A stretch of 64,000 nucleotides of DNA from Ruminococcaceae bacterium R-25 (GTDB taxonomy: Bacteria; Bacillota; Clostridia; Saccharofermentanales; Saccharofermentanaceae): the NCBI GenBank assembly GCA_003149065.1, contig QGFZ01000002.1, positions 682,001-746,000 on the forward strand, read 5' to 3'. The notes beneath the pieces are model-generated. The model searched no databases. It saw only the letters and a list, made by a program, of their open reading frames with translations, and was not told the DNA's origin. A program made the translations under genes and the position numbers. Positions 59,311 through 64,000 of this stretch are shown here, piece after piece (the stretch's first letter is position 1; each line of letters begins with the position of its first letter).

Positions 59311-60564
59311 ATGCGACTTGCAACACTTTCTGAGAAAGAGATAATCATTACGCTTATAGCACTCGCACTGCTCTTGCTGTTTGCGTTCTGCTTCGGAACG
59401 CTGATGGAAAAGATCAAGGGCCCGAGAGTAGTAGGCGAGATCTTAGGCGGCATGATACTCGGAGGTTCGTGTCTATTCTTATTGCTTCCGTCTTTGTCGG
59501 AGCAGATATTTTTCGCGTATCCCGAAGAAGGAAAAGTCCTTAATATCTTCTATCAGCTGGGCCTTATTTTCCTGATGTTCCTGTCAGGATATAACACCGA
59601 TATCAAAGTCGATAAGACCAATGCGAAAACGATAAGCCTTGTCTTCATCGGCGCAACGATCCTTCCTATGGCAGGAAGCATTCCTTTTTTCGGACTGTTT
59701 AAAGAACACTTTATTGGAAGCATCAATAACGAGACTGCGTATTGTCTTGTTTTCGCGATCGGTGTTGCGATCACTTCTATCCCTGTAATATCGAAGATCT
59801 TCTTTGATATGGGGATCATGAACACGAAGTTTTCCAACACGGTTTTGACTGTATCTACTTTCCAGGATCTGTGTTTGTGGATACTTCTTAATGTTGCAAC
59901 GAGGATCACACAGTCAGGCGAGATAAAGCTCGTTGAGATGATCGTAATCGTTGTGGTCACGATCGGTATCTTCGTTGCGATCGCGCTGATCTCAAGATTC
60001 ATCAAGCAGATAAAGAGCGAGTGGAAGCCTGTAACTTTTTATTCTCTGAGCTTTGTGGTTCTGCTGCTTACATGCGGACTGCTTTATATCGCCGGCATTA
60101 ACATCATGTATTCGGCCTTTGTTGTCGGATACCTGATCAAAGCTGTTTTCGGTACTGAAGAGACAGTTAAGTCGCGTATGCATTCATTGGAACATATCGC
60201 ATTTTCATTCTTCATTCCGATCTATTTTGCACTTGTCGGAATACAGCTTAATGTCGTGCATGATTTCTCCGTTCCGAGATTTTTGTTGTTCTTTGCGATC
60301 GCATTCGGACTTGAGTTTATCGGCACATGGGTACTGCTCCTGTTCTCCGGACTTAAGATGAGCACAAGGCTTAACTTTGCGATAACGATGAATGCCAGAG
60401 GAGGCCCGGGAATCGTATTAGCGACAGTAGCATATTCTTATAATATAATCAGTTTGGAGTTCTTTACCGTTCTTATTCTTACGACGATGCTTTCTTCCAT
60501 GATCGCAGGTTATTTCTTAAGATGGCAGCAGAGAAAGAACACCAAAGTTTTTGATGAACTTTAA
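59311..60564 (+). CDS. CPA2-family cation:proton antiporter
   Basis: 417 aa, about 12 membrane segments. KIKGPRVVGEILGGMILG near the start, LFLMFLSGYNTDI (Asp), and LNFAITMNARGGPGIVLATVAY are KefB/NapA-type landmarks. There is no C-terminal TrkA-N domain, so shorter than KefB. Exchanges K+ or Na+ for H+. The start is 1 nt after the araM stop, so co-translated. Confidence 0.88.
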   Translation: MRLATLSEKEIIITLIALALLLLFAFCFGTLMEKIKGPRVVGEILGGMILGGSCLFLLLPSLSEQIFFAYPEEGKVLNIFYQLGLIFLMFLSGYNTDIKVDKTNAKTISLVFIGATILPMAGSIPFFGLFKEHFIGSINNETAYCLVFAIGVAITSIPVISKIFFDMGIMNTKFSNTVLTVSTFQDLCLWILLNVATRITQSGEIKLVEMIVIVVVTIGIFVAIALISRFIKQIKSEWKPVTFYSLSFVVLLLTCGLLYIAGINIMYSAFVVGYLIKAVFGTEETVKSRMHSLEHIAFSFFIPIYFALVGIQLNVVHDFSVPRFLLFFAIAFGLEFIGTWVLLLFSGLKMSTRLNFAITMNARGGPGIVLATVAYSYNIISLEFFTVLILTTMLSSMIAGYFLRWQQRKNTKVFDEL

Positions 60565-60606
60565 ACTGTAATTGGGGATTTCTGTTTTATAGGGGAGGAG
60601 TAGAAG

Positions 60607-61164
60607 ATGAGCAATCATTATCAGGATTATCTTAAGAAATCGGTTCCGGTTTCAGATCTCATATTTGACAAGGTTTCAGAAAGCGACAAGGACGTTATCA
60701 AGAGAGTAAAAAAGGCGCACATAAAGGCTAATATGTTATTTGTCGTGCTGCTCGGTATCTCTTGCATCACATGTCTGTATTACTTTATTAGATTCTGCTT
60801 TCTGCCTCTGGATAGTATCGTTTATCAGGCCGTTACGCAGAGCGCATTCGGTGCTGCAGTAGTTATTACCGGCTATTTCTTTTACGGATTTTTCAGAAGC
60901 ATAAAAGAGATCAGAAGGGGCATCGTCCTGTCTTCCACAAGATCCGGCGAAAACCTTGACGGAAGAAATGCCGCATATCAGTTTGTCTTCGATATTTATT
61001 TGGACGACCGTGATGAGACTTTGATGAGCTATACAGTAGATAAGGAAGTCTCATCAGAAGCACAGCCCGGCGACGGTGTCATCATCGCCAAGTGCGGCAA
61101 AAAGATAAAGGTGTTTGCAGACCCTGACAGAAAGCAAGTAATGGATGTCAGCCATTACAAGTAA
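60607..61164 (+). CDS. Hypothetical membrane protein
   Basis: 185 aa. Two membrane segments (about residues 39-58 and 78-97) and a C-terminal soluble domain of about 85 residues (YQFVFDIYLDDRDETLMSYT, PGDGVIIAKCGKKIKVFADP). GGGGAGGAG-type ribosome binding site before ATG 60607. No family recognised. Confidence 0.7.
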   Translation: MSNHYQDYLKKSVPVSDLIFDKVSESDKDVIKRVKKAHIKANMLFVVLLGISCITCLYYFIRFCFLPLDSIVYQAVTQSAFGAAVVITGYFFYGFFRSIKEIRRGIVLSSTRSGENLDGRNAAYQFVFDIYLDDRDETLMSYTVDKEVSSEAQPGDGVIIAKCGKKIKVFADPDRKQVMDVSHYK

Positions 61165-61173
61165 GGAACAAAT

Positions 61174-61584
61174 ATGATCATCAAAAGAGTAGTAGAAATT
61201 GACGATAAGACCGGCGAGTTTATAAATAAAGAATTCTCGCAATACGGCATTCAAAATGAAGTCGAATTAAACTACGAAGAGTTTTGTTTCGTCGCTGAAG
61301 ACGAAGGAAATATCGCAGGCGTAATAACCGGCCGTGCATACTATAACGAAGTCCACATAGGCGATCTGATCGTAGGAAAAGACTTTAGAAGATCAGGTAT
61401 CGGAAGCAGGCTTGTCCGTGCAGTCGAAGACGCATACAAAGATAAGGGTTATGAAAAGATAACTCTTACGACATTCGGTTTTCAGGCACCGGAATTCTAT
61501 AAGAAACTGGGATATGAAATGGAATTCGTCCGTGAGGATATAAATCCCAAATTGAGCAAGTATTTTCTCATGAAGAAGATTTAA
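61174..61584 (+). CDS. GNAT-family N-acetyltransferase
   Basis: 136 aa. Acetyl-CoA site VGKDFRRSGIGSRLVRAVE (RxxGIG) and the C-terminal APEFYKKLGYEMEF. Substrate unknown. 9 nt after the preceding gene and 4 nt before the fucosidase gene, so part of one transcript. Confidence 0.88.
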   Translation: MIIKRVVEIDDKTGEFINKEFSQYGIQNEVELNYEEFCFVAEDEGNIAGVITGRAYYNEVHIGDLIVGKDFRRSGIGSRLVRAVEDAYKDKGYEKITLTTFGFQAPEFYKKLGYEMEFVREDINPKLSKYFLMKKI

Positions 61585-61588
61585 TCCC

Positions 61589-63052
61589 ATGAACCGTGAA
61601 GAATACCTAAAGCTCATAGACGATACTATTGTAGCCGGCAAATACAAGGCCGACTGGTCTTCATTGTCCGGTCATAAACTGCCTTCATGGTATTACGAAG
61701 GTAAGTTCGGAATCTTCATTCACTGGGGGATCTACAGCGTTCCTGCTTATGCCTGCGAATGGTATCCGAGATGGATGTATAATCCCGGTTCGCGCGAATA
61801 CGAATACCATAAAAAGAACTTCGGCGACCCGTCCGTGTTCGGATATAAGGACTTTATTCCGATGTTTAAGGGTGAGAATTTCGATGCTGCTTCATGGGTG
61901 GATCTGTTTGCTGAAGCAGGCGCAAAATTCGTCATGCCCGTGTGTGAACACCACGACGGCTTTGCGATGTATGAGACTTCATTCAACCGCTGGAACGCCG
62001 CGAAAATGGGCCCCTGCAGGAATGTCGCACTGGAGATAAAGAAAGCATGTGAAGAGCGTGGTCTTGAATTCTGCGCATCGAATCACAGGGCAGAGCATTA
62101 CTTCTTCATGAACATGGGACGCACCATAGACTGTGATGTTAACGATGAGACATACAGCGATTTCTACGGTCCTGCTTTTCTTTGCCCTGGACTGTCTGAT
62201 GTAGAAGTTTTCAAGACAATAGATGATGTTGATGCCTGCCCGCCGGATAAGGCTTTTCTTGACGACTGGCTCGTGCGCACATGCGAGATGATCGACCGTT
62301 TAAAGCCTTCGATCCTCTACTTCGATTCGTGGATACAGAACAATGCTTTCAAGCCTTATCTTAAGAAGGTATGCGCATACTACTACAACCGTGCAGAAGA
62401 ATGGGGAAGGGAAGTAACGATTAATTTCAAGCACGACTCGATGCCCAAAGATGTTGCGACCTACGATGTCGAGCGCGGAGCACTTACTGGCATCGCGCCT
62501 TCGCCGTGGCAGACTGATACTGCAATAGGAAGAATGTCATGGGGTTACATCAAAGACAATGAATTCAAGCCTTCAAGACAGATCATCTGCGACCTTGTAG
62601 ATATCGTCAGCAAGAACGGAATGCTGCTTTTAAACGTCGGTCCCAAGCCTGACGGAACCATCACTGATGAAGAGACTGCCGTTCTTAAAGAGATCGGCGC
62701 ATGGATCAAGGTAAATGGCGAAGGCATTTACGGAACTTCACCCTGGAAGATTTTCGGTGAGGGCGAAGTAAATAATGTGGCCGGTTCTTTTATGGACAAC
62801 GATGAGAAGGAGTTTACTTCTTCAGATTACAGATTCACATGTACGGGAGGATATCTCTACGCTTTCTGCATGAAGCCTTCATGCGCTGATTATTGCATCA
62901 AGTCGTTGAAGGATCAGGCTGTTGAAAGCGTTGAAGTGCTTGGCGGATATAAGGCCGTAAGTTTTTCGAACACTGGGGACGGACTTAAGATCACTACAGA
63001 TAAAGCACCGCTATCTGACAAACCTCTGTGCTTTAAAATCAAGTTGAAATAG
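61589..63052 (+). CDS. GH29 alpha-L-fucosidase, intracellular
   Basis: 487 aa. Hydrolyses alpha-L-fucosides. FGIFIHWGIYSVPAYACEWYPRWMY (about residues 33-57), the CEHHDGFAMYET block and the nucleophile Asp in SILYFDSWIQN are GH29 landmarks. GMLLLNVGPKPDGTI closes the catalytic barrel, and a C-terminal beta domain follows. No signal peptide, so substrate must be imported. 4 nt after the GNAT gene. Confidence 0.93.
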   Translation: MNREEYLKLIDDTIVAGKYKADWSSLSGHKLPSWYYEGKFGIFIHWGIYSVPAYACEWYPRWMYNPGSREYEYHKKNFGDPSVFGYKDFIPMFKGENFDAASWVDLFAEAGAKFVMPVCEHHDGFAMYETSFNRWNAAKMGPCRNVALEIKKACEERGLEFCASNHRAEHYFFMNMGRTIDCDVNDETYSDFYGPAFLCPGLSDVEVFKTIDDVDACPPDKAFLDDWLVRTCEMIDRLKPSILYFDSWIQNNAFKPYLKKVCAYYYNRAEEWGREVTINFKHDSMPKDVATYDVERGALTGIAPSPWQTDTAIGRMSWGYIKDNEFKPSRQIICDLVDIVSKNGMLLLNVGPKPDGTITDEETAVLKEIGAWIKVNGEGIYGTSPWKIFGEGEVNNVAGSFMDNDEKEFTSSDYRFTCTGGYLYAFCMKPSCADYCIKSLKDQAVESVEVLGGYKAVSFSNTGDGLKITTDKAPLSDKPLCFKIKLK

Positions 63053-63138
63053 GCACGGACAAAATCGTATCGGAAATGACAGGAGAGGTTCTAATCCTGA
63101 AGTTATACTGACAGCATCAAAGGAAGGAGGACCGGTTC

Positions 63139-64000
63139 ATGGAATGGCTCACAGGCATCAGGGCAGCGATAGATTTTATCGAGAGCAATCTTGAAGAAGA
63201 CATCAGTGTACAGGATGTTGCCGGCAAGGTTTTTATCTCACCGATCTTTCTGCAGCGCGGCTTCTCGTTCATGACGGGATATAACGTCGGCGAATACATT
63301 AGAAACCGCAGGCTGTACCAGGCAGCGATCGACCTGAGAAGTACGGAAGATCCTATAATCGACATCGCTTACCGCTATTGCTATGAGACACCCGAGAGCT
63401 TTACAAAGGCATTCTCACGCTTCCACGGAGCAACGCCTTCGCAGGTCCGCTCAGGCGCACCGTTCAATCAGTTCCTTCCCGTAAAGATCAATATAACTGT
63501 TCAAGGAGGAGACAAAATGGATTATAAGATCACACGCAAAGATGGGCTCAAGGTAATAGGTTTTCAGAAGATCTTCGACAGCGAGACTTCTTATACTGAG
63601 ATTCCGAAGTTCTGGGGCGAGATGGTAGAAAAATACCTCTCAAATGTCGAGGCCGGCAAGGAACCAGCAAACGAGTACGAGAAAGCAGTCCTGGACAACC
63701 GCATCGGCGAGTTCGGCATCTGCATCGACGACATCGGATCCACTAAGTTCAGATATCTTATTGCCGGTGAATACAAGGGCGGCGAGGTGCCTCTCGGCAT
63801 GGAGATCTATGAGTTCCCTGTAGGTGACTGGGCGGTGTTTGACATCACAGGTCCGTGCCCCGGCGCTCTGCAGTCGGTCAACACAAAGATCTTCACAGAG
63901 TGGCTTCCCGGCAATCCCGACTACGAGCTCTCCGGCAACGCAAATGTCGAGTGGTATGCCGACGGTGATCCTGCTGCGGCAGATTACAAGAGCGCAATCT
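63139..64000 (+). CDS. AraC-family regulator with GyrI-like effector domain (cut at window end)
   Basis: Open from ATG 63139 (GGAGGA upstream) to the window edge, 287 codons seen. It has an N-terminal AraC double helix-turn-helix (IRAAIDFIESNLEEDISVQ, then RNRRLYQAAIDLR, PESFTKAFSRFHGATPSQVR) at residues about 5-105. The Integron_cassette/GyrI-like domain follows (DYKITRKDGLKVIGFQKIF, YEFPVGDWAVFDITGP), which in relatives binds drugs or small ligands. Terminal residues are missing. It may regulate the adjacent fucosidase operon or a drug response. Confidence 0.9.
   Translation, partial: MEWLTGIRAAIDFIESNLEEDISVQDVAGKVFISPIFLQRGFSFMTGYNVGEYIRNRRLYQAAIDLRSTEDPIIDIAYRYCYETPESFTKAFSRFHGATPSQVRSGAPFNQFLPVKINITVQGGDKMDYKITRKDGLKVIGFQKIFDSETSYTEIPKFWGEMVEKYLSNVEAGKEPANEYEKAVLDNRIGEFGICIDDIGSTKFRYLIAGEYKGGEVPLGMEIYEFPVGDWAVFDITGPCPGALQSVNTKIFTEWLPGNPDYELSGNANVEWYADGDPAAADYKSAI

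Overview
The window reads as a chromosomal segment of an anaerobic Bacillota, most likely a gut- or rumen-type member of the Clostridia. The grounds are strong AGGAGG ribosome binding sites, Gram-positive regulator families (BlaI/BlaR1, OmpR-type two-component pairs, a Spo0A C-terminal-domain protein), a PC4/YdbC protein, a DUF1858 redox protein, and intracellular plant- and host-glycan hydrolases (GH51, GH29). Species cannot be named from the sequence. Housekeeping genes use a moderate-GC codon set, while genes of the 17.3-29.8 kb island look AT-richer.

Layout. 1-14.8 kb is chromosomal core: a truncated membrane protein, gapA, a metallophosphoesterase, a YdbC-like protein, ligA with a 5-formyl-THF cyclo-ligase, a Spo0A-C-like regulator, HU, a DUF1858 protein, a two-component pair, a Y-family polymerase, a radical SAM protein and a small multidrug-export-type membrane protein. 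14.9-15.6 kb has no credible gene but folds into a large structured RNA candidate of about 590 nt. 15.6-17.2 kb is a two-gene minus-strand operon: a cytidylate-kinase-like protein with a nuclease-like C-terminal domain, and a phosphoribosyltransferase that has Arg where HPRT has its catalytic Asp.

17.3-29.8 kb is a 12.5-kb integrative mobilizable element in the 3' end of tRNA-Thr(TGT). It has a 46-bp direct-repeat att pair, a tyrosine integrase, an excisionase, a RepA-like ATPase, a MobA-type relaxase with a MobC-like accessory, and a probable oriT. Its cargo is a MmeI-like single-chain restriction-modification enzyme, an HNH-like protein, an unknown protein, an EamA transporter, a HAD phosphatase and an orphan Phd/YefM antitoxin. 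A third, partial att-like sequence at 32.75 kb suggests that 29.8-32.8 kb (two zinc-ribbon paralogues and a membrane protein) is an older tandem insertion. A 3' fragment of the HNH-like gene just right of attR supports a history of repeated insertion.

32.8-53.9 kb is rich in envelope sensing: BlaI plus a BlaR1 homologue whose sensor domain looks like a dead NlpC/P60 fold; an OmpR/kinase pair followed by a substrate-binding lipoprotein; an HD-GYP protein; a double cyclic-nucleotide-binding protein; and a five-gene run (response regulator, kinase, ABC ATPase, FtsX-type permease, lipoprotein resembling a C45/choloylglycine-type Ntn hydrolase). 53.9-64 kb holds carbohydrate genes: GH51 arabinofuranosidase, HAD phosphatase, AraM-type glycerol-1-phosphate dehydrogenase, CPA2 antiporter, GNAT acetyltransferase, GH29 fucosidase and an AraC regulator cut by the window end.

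Several intergenic regions (1639-1749, 6933-6958, 55784-55851, 55888-55975) carry large palindromes of similar architecture but different sequence.
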